This document shows positions 9,277 to 18,478 of a stretch of DNA of 64,000 nucleotides, piece by piece. The notes under the pieces are model-generated. The model saw only the letters and a list, made by a program, of their open reading frames with translations, did no database searches and had not been told where the DNA came from. Position 1 is the stretch's first letter. Every line of letters begins with the position of its first letter. Source of the DNA: Candidatus Thiothrix anitrata (lineage in GTDB: Bacteria; Pseudomonadota; Gammaproteobacteria; Thiotrichales; Thiotrichaceae); NCBI RefSeq assembly GCF_017901155.1, contig NZ_CP072800.1:310001-374000 (forward strand), written 5' to 3'. A program made the translations under genes and the position numbers.

Positions 9277-10523
9277 GACTACTGACCATTTTGTTCGTAA
9301 TTGCGGTGTTCATCCCTGTAGAATTTTACCTTATGGTAGGGTCGGTACGCATTGAACCCTATCGGATAGTGTTAGCTGTGGCCTTGGTATATGCCATACT
9401 GAACATTAAAACCGTGTTAATGCGTGCGGATATTGTTGATATATTACTCGTGAGCTTGTTAGCGTTTGTGTTCGCCAGTATTTGGAACAACCACGATCTG
9501 CAACAAGCGATTGAATCAACCGGTATTTACGCGATTGAAACCCTTGGCGCGTTTTATCTAGCACGCATGTATCTCAACAACCCTGTCAATTTTTTCCAAA
9601 TCAATCGGTTATTTGTCATTATTTTAGCAAGCCTAACGCTGTTTAGTGCTTACGAAGCCTTTGCCCAACACCGTTTCCTGCATGAAATTGCCAAAAACAT
9701 AACAGGGCATGATTCTTTGGATTTTCGCCTGTACATGCATTATTACATCCGTAATGGGGTCATGCGGGCAGCCAGTTTGTTTGAACACCCGATTTTGTAC
9801 GGCTCTTTATTGGCCTTATTCTTCCCATTTGCGATGTTGTGGTTCATACGGGTACGCAGCATTGGCACAGGCAGCAATGTCGTGGCCTTGATTGTTTCTA
9901 TGTTATTGACGCTATCTTCAGCACCATTGCTGTCACTAATTTTCCAAGGAGGTATCGCGATCTTGGTGAAATTCTGGGATAGTGCACGCCGCTTGTGGGT
10001 TTCACTCATGTTTGCGGGTTTAGCAGGGGCATTATTCATCAATGCATTCTCTGATCGTGGTTTCTTCGGTATTTTGATTTCTTACCTGACATTTAACCCC
10101 AATACTGGCTATTTCCGTATGCTGCAATGGGAACACAGCATGGATGACATTGCCGCAAGCCCGATTCTTGGCATCGGCGTGATTGGGCCAGGATTGCACG
10201 ATTGGACACGCCCTTATTGGATTTCCAGTTGGTTTGGCAACAGCATTGACAGCTTCTGGCTATTACTAGCATTGCAACACGGCCTGTTTGCCGCCGGATT
10301 ATTACTGTTAGCAAGCCTATATGCCTGTTTTAATACACTGAATTTATTGCATAAACATGATGATGAAACGCATTGGATGGTGACCGCTTGGCTACTGGCG
10401 TTTTTCTCACTCATATTGATAGGCTTTACCGTTGATTATTTCGGTAAATTACAACCCATGTTCTTTTTTACCCTAGGTGCAATCAGTTGGGCGCGGGATT
10501 ACTCGCGATGGAATAAATCATGA
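9270..10523 (+). CDS. Wzy-like O-antigen/exopolysaccharide polymerase
   Basis: A 417-residue multi-pass membrane protein, with about ten hydrophobic segments and a large loop in the second half (around HSMDDIAASPILGIGVIGPG). That GIG-type loop is characteristic of O-antigen ligase/polymerase families. Sequence conservation in Wzy proteins is poor, so the call rests on topology, this loop and position next to the flippase. It overlaps the flippase by 7 nt and the acyltransferase by 4 nt. Confidence 0.8.
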   Translation: MLRLLTILFVIAVFIPVEFYLMVGSVRIEPYRIVLAVALVYAILNIKTVLMRADIVDILLVSLLAFVFASIWNNHDLQQAIESTGIYAIETLGAFYLARMYLNNPVNFFQINRLFVIILASLTLFSAYEAFAQHRFLHEIAKNITGHDSLDFRLYMHYYIRNGVMRAASLFEHPILYGSLLALFFPFAMLWFIRVRSIGTGSNVVALIVSMLLTLSSAPLLSLIFQGGIAILVKFWDSARRLWVSLMFAGLAGALFINAFSDRGFFGILISYLTFNPNTGYFRMLQWEHSMDDIAASPILGIGVIGPGLHDWTRPYWISSWFGNSIDSFWLLLALQHGLFAAGLLLLASLYACFNTLNLLHKHDDETHWMVTAWLLAFFSLILIGFTVDYFGKLQPMFFFTLGAISWARDYSRWNKS

Positions 10524-10978
10524 GACTACGATTCGTTAACCAGCGCGTCTTTATGTGGTTAGTATGGCTGCGTGACAGCCTGTTGTGGCTACGCACTTGG
10601 TATTTTCGCAGCGTGTATGGGATGAAAATCGCCCCCGATGTGCGCATCTCGTTTAAAGCTAGGCTGGACAAAACCAACCCGCGCTGTCTGGAAATCGGTG
10701 AAAAAACTTACGTGGCGTTCGATGCGATTATCCTTGCCCACGATTATGCCACGCGGCGGCACGGCGGTGGTTTTGAGCAGGTCACGCGTATTGGGGCAAA
10801 TTGTTTTATCGGTTGCGGCTCAATTATTTTACCGGGTATAACCATTGGCGATCAGGTGATTGTCGGTGCAGGCAGCGTTGTTACCAAAGATGTGCCAGCA
10901 GGTAGCATTGTCGGCGGTAATCCAGCCAAAATATTACGCAGTGGAATTCAAACCATTGCTTACGGGAGATTGGTATGA
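10520..10978 (+). CDS. Left-handed beta-helix (hexapeptide-repeat) acyltransferase
   Basis: 152 residues. The C-terminal two thirds carry hexapeptide repeats typical of LbH acetyltransferases (for example IGANCFIGCGSIILPGITI and IVGAGSVVTKDVPAGSIVGG). The ending GNPAKILR is the family hallmark. It probably O-acetylates a sugar of the exopolysaccharide, using acetyl-CoA. The N-terminus (WLRDSLLWLRTWYF) is amphipathic and may hold it at the membrane. Substrate unknown. Confidence 0.87.
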   Translation: MRLRFVNQRVFMWLVWLRDSLLWLRTWYFRSVYGMKIAPDVRISFKARLDKTNPRCLEIGEKTYVAFDAIILAHDYATRRHGGGFEQVTRIGANCFIGCGSIILPGITIGDQVIVGAGSVVTKDVPAGSIVGGNPAKILRSGIQTIAYGRLV

Positions 10979-11898
10979 ATACGCTTGATCTCAGTATTAT
11001 TTTAGTTTCCTACAATACCGCCGCTTATATCCGGCGTGCGCTGGAATCGGTGATTCATGAAACCCGTGTAACCCGCTATGAAATCATTGTGGTCGATAAT
11101 GCCTCCAGCGATAATTCGGTGGCGATGCTTCGCACCCATTTCCCACAAGTGCAGTTGATTGTCTCCAATAAAAACAGCGGATTTGCCGGTGGTGTGCAAC
11201 AAGGTGTAGCAGTTGCACGGGGTAAATACCTGTTGTTACTCAACCCCGACACCGTGATTTTGAATGCTGCAATTGACCGTTTGCTACATTTTGCGCAATT
11301 ACACCCTGACAATGGCATTTGGGGCGGGGTGACACTCAACAACGATCTTACCTTGAACAGCCAGCACGCTTGGGCAAAACCCAGCTTCCTCGATTTATTA
11401 TTCAGCACATTGGGTTTGAGTAAACTGTTTAAAGGTTCCTGCTGGTTTAACCACGCCAATTACGGTTGCTGGCAGCGCGACACCATTAAAGCGGTTGATA
11501 TTACTTCCGGCTGCTTTTTCCTCACCACCCGTAAATTGTGGGATCAACTTGGCGGCTTAGATACCGGCTTTTTTATGTATGCCGAAGAAGCTGATTACTG
11601 CCTCCGCGCCCAAGCTCTCGGCTATCAACCGTTGGTCACGCCTGATGCCCGGATTATTCATCACGGCGGTGTTAGCCATAATCGTCTTGCCGCAAAAATG
11701 GTGAAACTGTTAACCGGCAAAGTGGAACTGATCAATCGCCACATTGCCCCTTGGCAGCGTGGAGCGTGCAAAGCCTTGCTCTACGGTTACGTGCTGAATA
11801 AATACCTGATGCATTCACTGATTCCAAACTCACCACAACGTAGCGAATGGCGCGAAGTTTTTCAGCAACGTACCCGTTGGTTACAAGGATACCACTGA
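10975..11898 (+). CDS. Glycosyltransferase family 2, WbbL-like
   Basis: 307 residues. The GT-A fold starts with LSIILVSYNTAAYIRRALES; DNASSDNS and the metal-binding region LLLNPDTV follow. The C-terminal ITSGCFFLTTRKLWDQLGGLDTGFFMYAEEADYCLRA block is typical of rhamnosyltransferases of the WbbL type. A rhamnose donor is made by the first four genes of the operon, so rhamnosyl transfer is a reasonable inference. The 4-nt overlap with the preceding gene and the TGATG at its end show coupling. Confidence 0.9.
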   Translation: MNTLDLSIILVSYNTAAYIRRALESVIHETRVTRYEIIVVDNASSDNSVAMLRTHFPQVQLIVSNKNSGFAGGVQQGVAVARGKYLLLLNPDTVILNAAIDRLLHFAQLHPDNGIWGGVTLNNDLTLNSQHAWAKPSFLDLLFSTLGLSKLFKGSCWFNHANYGCWQRDTIKAVDITSGCFFLTTRKLWDQLGGLDTGFFMYAEEADYCLRAQALGYQPLVTPDARIIHHGGVSHNRLAAKMVKLLTGKVELINRHIAPWQRGACKALLYGYVLNKYLMHSLIPNSPQRSEWREVFQQRTRWLQGYH

Positions 11899-12731
11899 TG
11901 GCAACAGTCATTGTTCCCGCACATAACGAAGCCACGGTTATCCGCCAGTGTTTAGACAGTTTGGTTAATCAAGCCGGTTTGGATACCCTGATCGTTGCTT
12001 GTAATGGTTGCACCGACGACACCGCGCTGCTGGTGCGCACCCATTACCCGCAAGCTATTTGTCTGGATATTGCCACACCATCCAAAGTCAACGCACTCAA
12101 TGAAGCCGAGCAATACATCACCAGTTGGCCAGTGTTTTACATTGATGCCGACACCCGCTTATCTCCCGACGCGATTCAGGTGATTAGCACTGCAATGCAG
12201 GATGGTAAAACCTTACTCGCCGCTCCCGAACCGGTGATTGATACGCGCTTGTCGTCCTGGAGCGTGCGCCAGTTTTACCGGGTTTGGCTGCAATTACCCT
12301 ATATCCGCGATGGCGTGGTAGCGACATGCAGCTACGTGATTAGCCAAGCCGGACATCAGCGTTTTACCCACTTCCCCAGTGTCATTAATGATGACGGATT
12401 TGTGCGCTGCCAATTTCATCGCGATGAACGACGTAATATTCCAAGAGCGCAAATTTTTATTAGCGCACCACGCAACCTAGCATCGCTGATCAAGATTAAG
12501 ACACGCGCTCGCTTAGGCAATCAACAACTCGCCGCTGCCAAACTCTGCCCTTGCGTAGAAAAAAAACCCTATTCACGAATTTTACGTGAAAAACTATTCA
12601 GCAAAGAGGCGATTCCTGTACTAACATATCTGGCGATTACGCTGGTTATCCGTGTGAGGGCCGCATGGCAATACCGCAATGTGCAAACCTACCAATGGGA
12701 GAAAGATCAAACATCTCGCATCGCACCGTAG
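11898..12731 (+). CDS. Glycosyltransferase family 2
   Basis: 277 residues from the ATG in TGATG at the end of the preceding gene; the frame is open further upstream but only inside that gene. The GT-A elements ATVIVPAHNEATVIRQCLDSL, CNGCTDD and YIDADTRLSPDA (DxD-type metal site) are visible. A C-terminal hydrophobic stretch (IPVLTYLAITLVIRV) may be a membrane anchor. It is the last gene of the overlapping block; a 311-bp gap follows. The acceptor and donor are unknown. Confidence 0.88.
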   Translation: MATVIVPAHNEATVIRQCLDSLVNQAGLDTLIVACNGCTDDTALLVRTHYPQAICLDIATPSKVNALNEAEQYITSWPVFYIDADTRLSPDAIQVISTAMQDGKTLLAAPEPVIDTRLSSWSVRQFYRVWLQLPYIRDGVVATCSYVISQAGHQRFTHFPSVINDDGFVRCQFHRDERRNIPRAQIFISAPRNLASLIKIKTRARLGNQQLAAAKLCPCVEKKPYSRILREKLFSKEAIPVLTYLAITLVIRVRAAWQYRNVQTYQWEKDQTSRIAP

Positions 12732-13042
12732 TGGGCGAGTGATTATTTTGACTGATCCAGAAAATCCGACCGTTTGTGTGTTTTTAGCTACATACAACGC
12801 GTAAATAGTCTATATTTTAGAGGCAACAGTGCGGTCATCGAGTGTCATGAAACGACCGCACCCTTGCTTTATTATGAAAAACAACGGGATGAAGCGTCCC
12901 GTAATAAAGTAGTCAGGCGAGTGTAATGCTGACCCAATGCTGTTGCATCCCCACAACAGTCTAGTATTATGCACGCACTGAAAAACTGACAATAAAATCC
13001 ATGATGGCTAAGGCGCAGCCACCAGCAGAGGATAACGGTTGA
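12732..13042. other. Intergenic region between the two exopolysaccharide units
   Basis: No coding frame is convincing here. It holds two hairpins: GTGCGGTC/GACCGCAC at 12829-12861 with a 17-nt loop, and ACGGGA/TCCCGT at 12884-12902. Both are candidates for ending the upstream operon, though neither has a strong T-run. A promoter-like site with an overlapping inverted repeat lies at 12940-12970. The region reads as a regulatory boundary. Confidence 0.6.
12940..12970 (+). promoter_or_regulatory. Promoter-like site with overlapping inverted repeat before the glycosylphosphotransferase gene
   Basis: TTGCAT (12943-12948) is followed after 16 nt by TATTAT (12965-12970), a plausible sigma70 promoter. 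A perfect inverted repeat CTGTTG-N8-CAACAG (12940-12959) covers the -35 element and could be an operator. This is sequence inspection only. Confidence 0.4.
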
Positions 13043-14443
13043 ATGGAACACATTAAGGTAGACAACAAAATCAGTTCAGAGTTCATCTACCGCATTGCGG
13101 ATACGCTTGTTATTCTGGGTATCCTGATCCTTGCTTCCTTGTACTCCAAAGCATACAACATTGATGGCTACTGGACGGCCGGTCTCGGTGCTGCTTTGTT
13201 GTTCGGTTTCTTAGGGCGTTTCACCGAAATCTACACCTCTTGGAGCGGGCGTCCCTTCCTGCGTGATGAAGTCATCCGTATTTTGGTGACATGGCTAACC
13301 ACTTTTTTCATCCTGATCTTCATCATTTTCACCGTAAAAACTTCCGCAGAATATTCGCGCTTTGTATTGATCAGTTGGCTCGTATTGACACCTGTACTGC
13401 TGATCCTCAACCGCTACACCTTACGAGCCGTACTCGCCAGCCTAAAACGGGTGGGTATCAACAACCGCACCATTGCCATTGCCGGAATTACCGAACAAGG
13501 CATTCGCTTTGCACAATCACTGGAAAACCAACCTGATTCCGGCTTCCAAATCGCAGGATTTTACGATTTAGAAGAAAATACTAGCAACACCAGACTACCC
13601 GATACTTTCGCCTGTATTGGCAATCAAGCAGCCATGATCGAAGCCGCACGCAATGGTGAATGGGATCAGATTTACCTCGCGCCTGATGCCACCCAACAAA
13701 GCACTTCGTTGGGTTTAATCAATAAACTCTCCGAAAGCATTACCCCTATCCGCCTAATTCCTGATAATTTCGTCAACACATTGATACATACCCGCTATCT
13801 GGAAATCGCCGATACGCCGATACTGTGTATCTACGACTCACCATTATCGGCACAGCACGCGTTCATGAAACGCATTGAAGACTTACTGATCGGCCTAGTA
13901 ATTTTGGCATTAGTTGCACCACTCATGCTGCTCATTGCAGTCATTATTAAACTAACTTCGCCTGGCCCAGTATTATTCAAGCAAACGCGCCACGGATTAC
14001 GCGGGGAAAAGTTCCAAGTGCTCAAATTCCGCACCATGACCGTCTGCGAGAATGGCAATGACATTAAACAAGCCACTCGCAACGACCACCGCATTACCCG
14101 CATTGGAGCATTCTTACGCAAAACCTCACTGGATGAACTGCCACAATTTTTAAATGTATTACAAGGCAACATGTCGATTGTCGGCCCACGACCTCACGCC
14201 GTTTCCCATAATGAGGAATACCGCCAACTGATTCCGGGCTATATGCTGCGCCACTTGGTCAAGCCGGGAATTACCGGATTGGCACAAGTCAACGGCTGGC
14301 GTGGAGAAACCGACACGCTGTTCAAAATGCAAAAACGCGTCGAATATGACATGGAATACATTCACCGCTGGAGTTTAGGACTGGACATCAAAATCATTTT
14401 TGTGACCGCCTTCAAAACCCTGTACGACAAAAATGCCTACTAA
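13043..14443 (+). CDS. Undecaprenyl-phosphate glucose (hexose-1-P) phosphotransferase, WcaJ family
   Basis: 466 residues. Four N-terminal membrane helices are followed by a CoA-binding-like Rossmann domain (IAIAGITEQGIRFAQSL). One more helix (LLIGLVILALVAPLMLLIAVII) precedes the C-terminal bacterial sugar transferase domain, which shows KFRTM, RKTSLDELPQFLNVL and SIVGPRPHA. That layout defines the polyprenyl glycosylphosphotransferases (PHPT type). It loads the first sugar phosphate onto undecaprenyl phosphate and so starts the repeat unit. Glucose is the usual donor in WcaJ-like members, but this is not provable here. Confidence 0.92.
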   Translation: MEHIKVDNKISSEFIYRIADTLVILGILILASLYSKAYNIDGYWTAGLGAALLFGFLGRFTEIYTSWSGRPFLRDEVIRILVTWLTTFFILIFIIFTVKTSAEYSRFVLISWLVLTPVLLILNRYTLRAVLASLKRVGINNRTIAIAGITEQGIRFAQSLENQPDSGFQIAGFYDLEENTSNTRLPDTFACIGNQAAMIEAARNGEWDQIYLAPDATQQSTSLGLINKLSESITPIRLIPDNFVNTLIHTRYLEIADTPILCIYDSPLSAQHAFMKRIEDLLIGLVILALVAPLMLLIAVIIKLTSPGPVLFKQTRHGLRGEKFQVLKFRTMTVCENGNDIKQATRNDHRITRIGAFLRKTSLDELPQFLNVLQGNMSIVGPRPHAVSHNEEYRQLIPGYMLRHLVKPGITGLAQVNGWRGETDTLFKMQKRVEYDMEYIHRWSLGLDIKIIFVTAFKTLYDKNAY

Positions 14444-14458
14444 CCCACGGGTGTCGCC

Positions 14459-15583
14459 GTGAAACTGGATCAACTCACTTTTACCCGCTACATTGCGGCG
14501 TTGAGCGTGGTTTTTTTTCACTACGGTGCACACGTTTTCCCAGCTAATATCCCTTGGCTGAATCTCATCCTCGCTGCTGGCCCCATTGCCGTCAGTTACT
14601 TTTACGTCTTGTCCGGGTTCATTATGGCAATTGCCTACTACCGCCCGGACAATACCGCACCGTTTAAATCGGGACGCTACTGGCTGGCACGTTTTGCGCG
14701 TATTTACCCCATTTACTTCCTCGCATTGCTGCTCATGATTGGCGCGAAAATTCATGATGCAGGCAGCGACCCTCTCACGGTCACCCTAAGCCTGAGCATG
14801 TTACAGGCATGGGTTCCCGGCTACCCACTGACGTTGAATGCGCCCGGCTGGTCGATTTCCGTGGAAATGTTTTTCTACCTGTGTTTTCCGCTGCTCATGC
14901 TGATGGTTAAACGCCACCACCTACCGTGGTTAACCTTAGGCATGGCAAGCCTGTGGCTAAGCACACAAATGTTACACACCTACCTACTCAACACGACGGA
15001 TTACAAAGCCTTCAACGCCCTGCATGATTTCATTTACTACCACCCTATCATGCACCTCAACACGTTTTTAATGGGCTTTGTTGCCGGTGTATGGCTACAC
15101 CTTGGCAAATTCCAGTATTTCACGTTGCCCCGCGTCAACACCATCAGCCTCCTCGCGGTATTGAGCCTTACCCTGCTCTTGCTAGGGCTACGCGAAACCT
15201 TTATTGCCGATACCGGTATTGCTATTGATTACACCAACGGCTTGATTGCACCGCTCTTCATTGGCCTCATTATTTTGCTGGCACTGAACACCTCCAAGCT
15301 GAGTGACTGGCTCAGCCACAAATGGTTGGTGCTGCTGGGTGAGGCGAGTTTTTCGCTGTATATTCTGCAAAAACCACTCTATGGCATTTATAACAGCATC
15401 TTTAGCCGCTGGCTGGATACTGCCAGTGCTGGCTATTTTTATCTCTTCCTCATCCTACTCACTGCGGTCGCCATCCTCTCTTTTCAGTGGATAGAAACCC
15501 CATTCAGACGCTTTATCAATGCATTTGGCAGTTCATCCGATAAATCTGGAGAGAAAGATCATGAACGAGGCAGACTTACCTAA
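14459..15583 (+). CDS. Acyltransferase family 3 membrane protein
   Basis: 374 residues, about ten transmembrane helices. The N-terminal QLTFTRYIAALSVVFFHYGAH holds the conserved R and H of acyltransferase-3 (OafA/NodX type) enzymes. WSISVEMFFYLCFPLL is a second signature. It starts at GTG 14459, 15 nt after the previous stop, with a poor ribosome site. It probably adds an acetyl or other acyl group to the polysaccharide from the membrane. Confidence 0.9.
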   Translation: MKLDQLTFTRYIAALSVVFFHYGAHVFPANIPWLNLILAAGPIAVSYFYVLSGFIMAIAYYRPDNTAPFKSGRYWLARFARIYPIYFLALLLMIGAKIHDAGSDPLTVTLSLSMLQAWVPGYPLTLNAPGWSISVEMFFYLCFPLLMLMVKRHHLPWLTLGMASLWLSTQMLHTYLLNTTDYKAFNALHDFIYYHPIMHLNTFLMGFVAGVWLHLGKFQYFTLPRVNTISLLAVLSLTLLLLGLRETFIADTGIAIDYTNGLIAPLFIGLIILLALNTSKLSDWLSHKWLVLLGEASFSLYILQKPLYGIYNSIFSRWLDTASAGYFYLFLILLTAVAILSFQWIETPFRRFINAFGSSSDKSGEKDHERGRLT

Positions 15584-15710
15584 ACAAACTCAGGAACAAC
15601 CTAAGAGTGAAGCAATGAAATATTCAGCCTATATTCATCAACAAGTTTGTCTGCCAAAAGGCATAATACTTGCTACAATCCTGATTAATGCAACGTTGTT
15701 AACTGATTAA
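15561..15710 (+). CDS. Small hypothetical protein
   Basis: 49 residues starting at ATG 15561, 8 nt after a GGAGAG ribosome-binding site, and overlapping the end of the acyltransferase gene. The N-terminal half is polar (ADLPKQTQEQPKSEAMK) and the C-terminal half is hydrophobic (GIILATILINATLL). It could be a small one-helix membrane protein. No family is recognised. The good ribosome site is the main support; chance is possible. Confidence 0.4.
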   Translation: MNEADLPKQTQEQPKSEAMKYSAYIHQQVCLPKGIILATILINATLLTD

Positions 15711-15767
15711 ATGCTGCTGTGCTGCGTTAATACCGAAACTTTACCAAATATTTAGACGTACCTGACC

Positions 15768-17966
15768 ATGCAACAAGACAAACACACTACTTCACATCAT
15801 CGTGGCCACCTGCCTCAGCGTCCAGAAGTGAAACATCAGGATACGCTTGATCTCCGTGAGTTCTGGAAAACACTGGTGCGACACAAACGCATGATTTTCA
15901 TCATGAGTGGCGCGACCCTAGCCTTAGCCCTATTGTTCACTTTAGGGTCTAAGAACGTCTACCGCGCCACTGCCACTCTGCAAATCGAACGCGAATCCAC
16001 CAACATCCTCAACTTCGATTTTCTCGAGCTCAGTGGTGACATCCGCGATACCCGCGATTTTTATCAAACGCAATACGAACTCATCCGTAGCCGCACTCTA
16101 GCCGCCCAAGTCATTAAAGACCTCAAGTTGGACGATAAATTATCCGAAACCTCGCCCCTGACATCGATAAAACAATGGCTAGGGATTAGCAACAAAGCAA
16201 CGGAAGCCACTGCTTTGGAAAATGCCTTTTTGGCAAATCTCCGGGTTGAGCCGGTCAAAACCTCACGCCTAGTATTGGTTCACTATGACTCATCCAACCC
16301 TGAACAGGCAGCACAAATCGCCAACGCGGTTGTCGCCACCTTCCAGAAAATGAATACCGAACGCCGCATCAACACCACCAATGATGCAAAAACTTACTTA
16401 GAAACCAGCGTCAAAGAATCCAAGGCCAAGCTAGATGAGTCTGTAGAGCGACTGGATAGCTACTCCAGAGACAATGGTATTATCATCGTTAACGGTAAAA
16501 TTGAAACCAGCACCTCCATAACGCTCAATAAACTCGCTGAAGAGCTACTCAAGGTTGAAAAAGAACTTGCCGAAAAAGAAAGCGTTCATGCCATCCTCAC
16601 CGACGCAAACAGACCGATGGCAGAACGCGTTGGCGCATTGCAAGGAAATGTATCCTACCTGCAAACCATGCTAAAGCGACTGGATGATCTCAAGGCTAAA
16701 AACGCCATTGAATCCAATACCAATCTGCGCAAAGAAATCCGCCAGATGGAAGCTGCCGTTAAGATGGAGATCGACGTTAAAAGCCGTGCGTTACCCGGTG
16801 AAATTGAGAATCTAAAAAACAGTAAACGTGCCATCCACGACAGTATTGCCAAAGCCAAAACGGAAGCCATCAAGGAACAAGACAAGTTCATTGCACATGG
16901 CACATTACGCCGCCAAGTGGAAACCAACCAAGAGCTATATCAAGACCTGTTCAGACGACTCAACGAAGTTAGCATTGCAGGTGGCATAGCAGCTAACAAT
17001 GTCGCGATCATTGATGCAGCCCAAGTGCCATTGAAAAAATTCAAACCTAATATGCTTACCAACCTGTCGTTTGGCGCATTGATGGGGTTGTTGCTAGGCA
17101 TTTCAGCCGCGTTCCTACGTGAGTTCATGGATGACACCGTGAAAAGTGCCAACGAACTGGAGCGGGTTTCACAACTGGCGATTTTGGGTGTTGTACCTGA
17201 AGTACTGAACAATACACCTAGTCAGTTAGCGCAACTCACCATTAAAGAACCCAAATCCAGCGTTGCTGAAGCATTCCGCTCACTGCGTACAGCCATGCGC
17301 TTTGTGCTGCGTAATGACAACAACATTACGTTTGTGACCAGTGCGTGCGCGGGTGAAGGCAAAAGCACCACTGCAACCAACCTCGCCTGCGCCTACGCCA
17401 ATGCAGGCGGGCGGGTGTTACTAATTGATGCTGATTTACGCAATCCGTCACTGCACCGTACCTTAGATATTGTTGCTGCCGCTGGATTGGCTGATTACCT
17501 GCAAGGCAATATCGACACCAACGAATTGGTACAGGCCACAGCATTTAGCAACTTAAGCCTGATTCCTGCCGGAAAACTACCGGAAGACCCTTCCGAGTTG
17601 CTCTCATCGCCCGGTATGAAAACCTTGTTGGAAGCGGCACGTACTGAATACGACCAAATTGTCATTGATGGCCCGCCGGTATTGGGTTTAGCTGATGCCT
17701 TAGTCTTGGCTTCGCTGGCAGACACCACCTTGATTGCAGTCCGCGCTGAAAACACCCGCATGGCTGCCATTACCAATGCATTGAAACGTTTGCGCCAAGC
17801 CAATGTCAACCTGTCAGGGTTATTATTGAACCGGGTGGCACTGCATCGCGGCAATAGCTATGGCTATGACTACGCCAATTACTACTACAATGACGATAAA
17901 CAAACAGAAACCGGAACAGCGAAAAAAGGGGTAGTCACCACCCTACGCAGCCTCAAGTTAATGTAA
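15768..17966 (+). CDS. Wzc-type polysaccharide biosynthesis tyrosine autokinase
   Basis: 732 residues. A Wzz-like N-terminal half has one membrane helix near 45-65 (MIFIMSGATLALALLFTL) and a second near 430-450, with a long coiled-coil-rich periplasmic region between. A cytoplasmic BY-kinase domain follows, with Walker A SACAGEGKSTTATNLA, Walker A' LLIDADLRNP and Walker B IVIDGPP. The tail carries a tyrosine cluster (YGYDYANYYYND) for autophosphorylation. Such proteins set chain length and export in Wzx/Wzy systems. No separate Wza or Wzb gene is seen in this window. Confidence 0.94.
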   Translation: MQQDKHTTSHHRGHLPQRPEVKHQDTLDLREFWKTLVRHKRMIFIMSGATLALALLFTLGSKNVYRATATLQIERESTNILNFDFLELSGDIRDTRDFYQTQYELIRSRTLAAQVIKDLKLDDKLSETSPLTSIKQWLGISNKATEATALENAFLANLRVEPVKTSRLVLVHYDSSNPEQAAQIANAVVATFQKMNTERRINTTNDAKTYLETSVKESKAKLDESVERLDSYSRDNGIIIVNGKIETSTSITLNKLAEELLKVEKELAEKESVHAILTDANRPMAERVGALQGNVSYLQTMLKRLDDLKAKNAIESNTNLRKEIRQMEAAVKMEIDVKSRALPGEIENLKNSKRAIHDSIAKAKTEAIKEQDKFIAHGTLRRQVETNQELYQDLFRRLNEVSIAGGIAANNVAIIDAAQVPLKKFKPNMLTNLSFGALMGLLLGISAAFLREFMDDTVKSANELERVSQLAILGVVPEVLNNTPSQLAQLTIKEPKSSVAEAFRSLRTAMRFVLRNDNNITFVTSACAGEGKSTTATNLACAYANAGGRVLLIDADLRNPSLHRTLDIVAAAGLADYLQGNIDTNELVQATAFSNLSLIPAGKLPEDPSELLSSPGMKTLLEAARTEYDQIVIDGPPVLGLADALVLASLADTTLIAVRAENTRMAAITNALKRLRQANVNLSGLLLNRVALHRGNSYGYDYANYYYNDDKQTETGTAKKGVVTTLRSLKLM

Positions 17967-18019
17967 TCATTCACTGATACGCGTAGAATGGCGCGATTGA
18001 AAATTACAGGGAAACACCC

Positions 18020-18478
18020 ATGTCAATCGCGCTTACTCTCCATCTCCTTGCCGTCGTCATTTGGGTTGGCGGCATGTTCTTCGCTTACATGGCCTTGCGT
18101 CCAGCCGCAGCTACAGTATTGGAACCGCAACAACGCCTCACCCTATGGTCGGCAACCTTTGCCCGCTTCTTCCCTTGGGTATGGTTAGCTATCATCAATA
18201 TTCTCGCTTCTGGTTACTGGATGTTATTAGGCCCGTTTGGCGGCATGGCTAACGCGCCGCTATACGTTCACGTCATGAACGGTTTAGGCTTACTCATGAT
18301 GCTCATTTTCGCCCACGTTTACTTCGCACCGTATCGCCAATTACGTAATGCTGTGCTCGGAATGCGCTGGCAAGAAGGCGGCAAAGCCCTTTCCACCATC
18401 CGTACCCTCATTGGCATCAACCTACTCATTGGCCTGATTACCATTGCTATTGGCGCAGGTGGCAAATACCTGATATGA
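18020..18478 (+). CDS. CopD-like membrane protein
   Basis: 152 residues with four predicted helices and conserved His residues (LHLLAVVIWVGGMFFAYMAL at the N-terminus, HVMNG in the middle, HVYF before the last third). This pattern matches the CopD/PcoD-related domain found in copper-resistance and heme-containing membrane proteins. The function of stand-alone members is not established. A purine-rich AGGGA precedes the ATG. The stop overlaps the next gene by 4 nt. Confidence 0.75.
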   Translation: MSIALTLHLLAVVIWVGGMFFAYMALRPAAATVLEPQQRLTLWSATFARFFPWVWLAIINILASGYWMLLGPFGGMANAPLYVHVMNGLGLLMMLIFAHVYFAPYRQLRNAVLGMRWQEGGKALSTIRTLIGINLLIGLITIAIGAGGKYLI

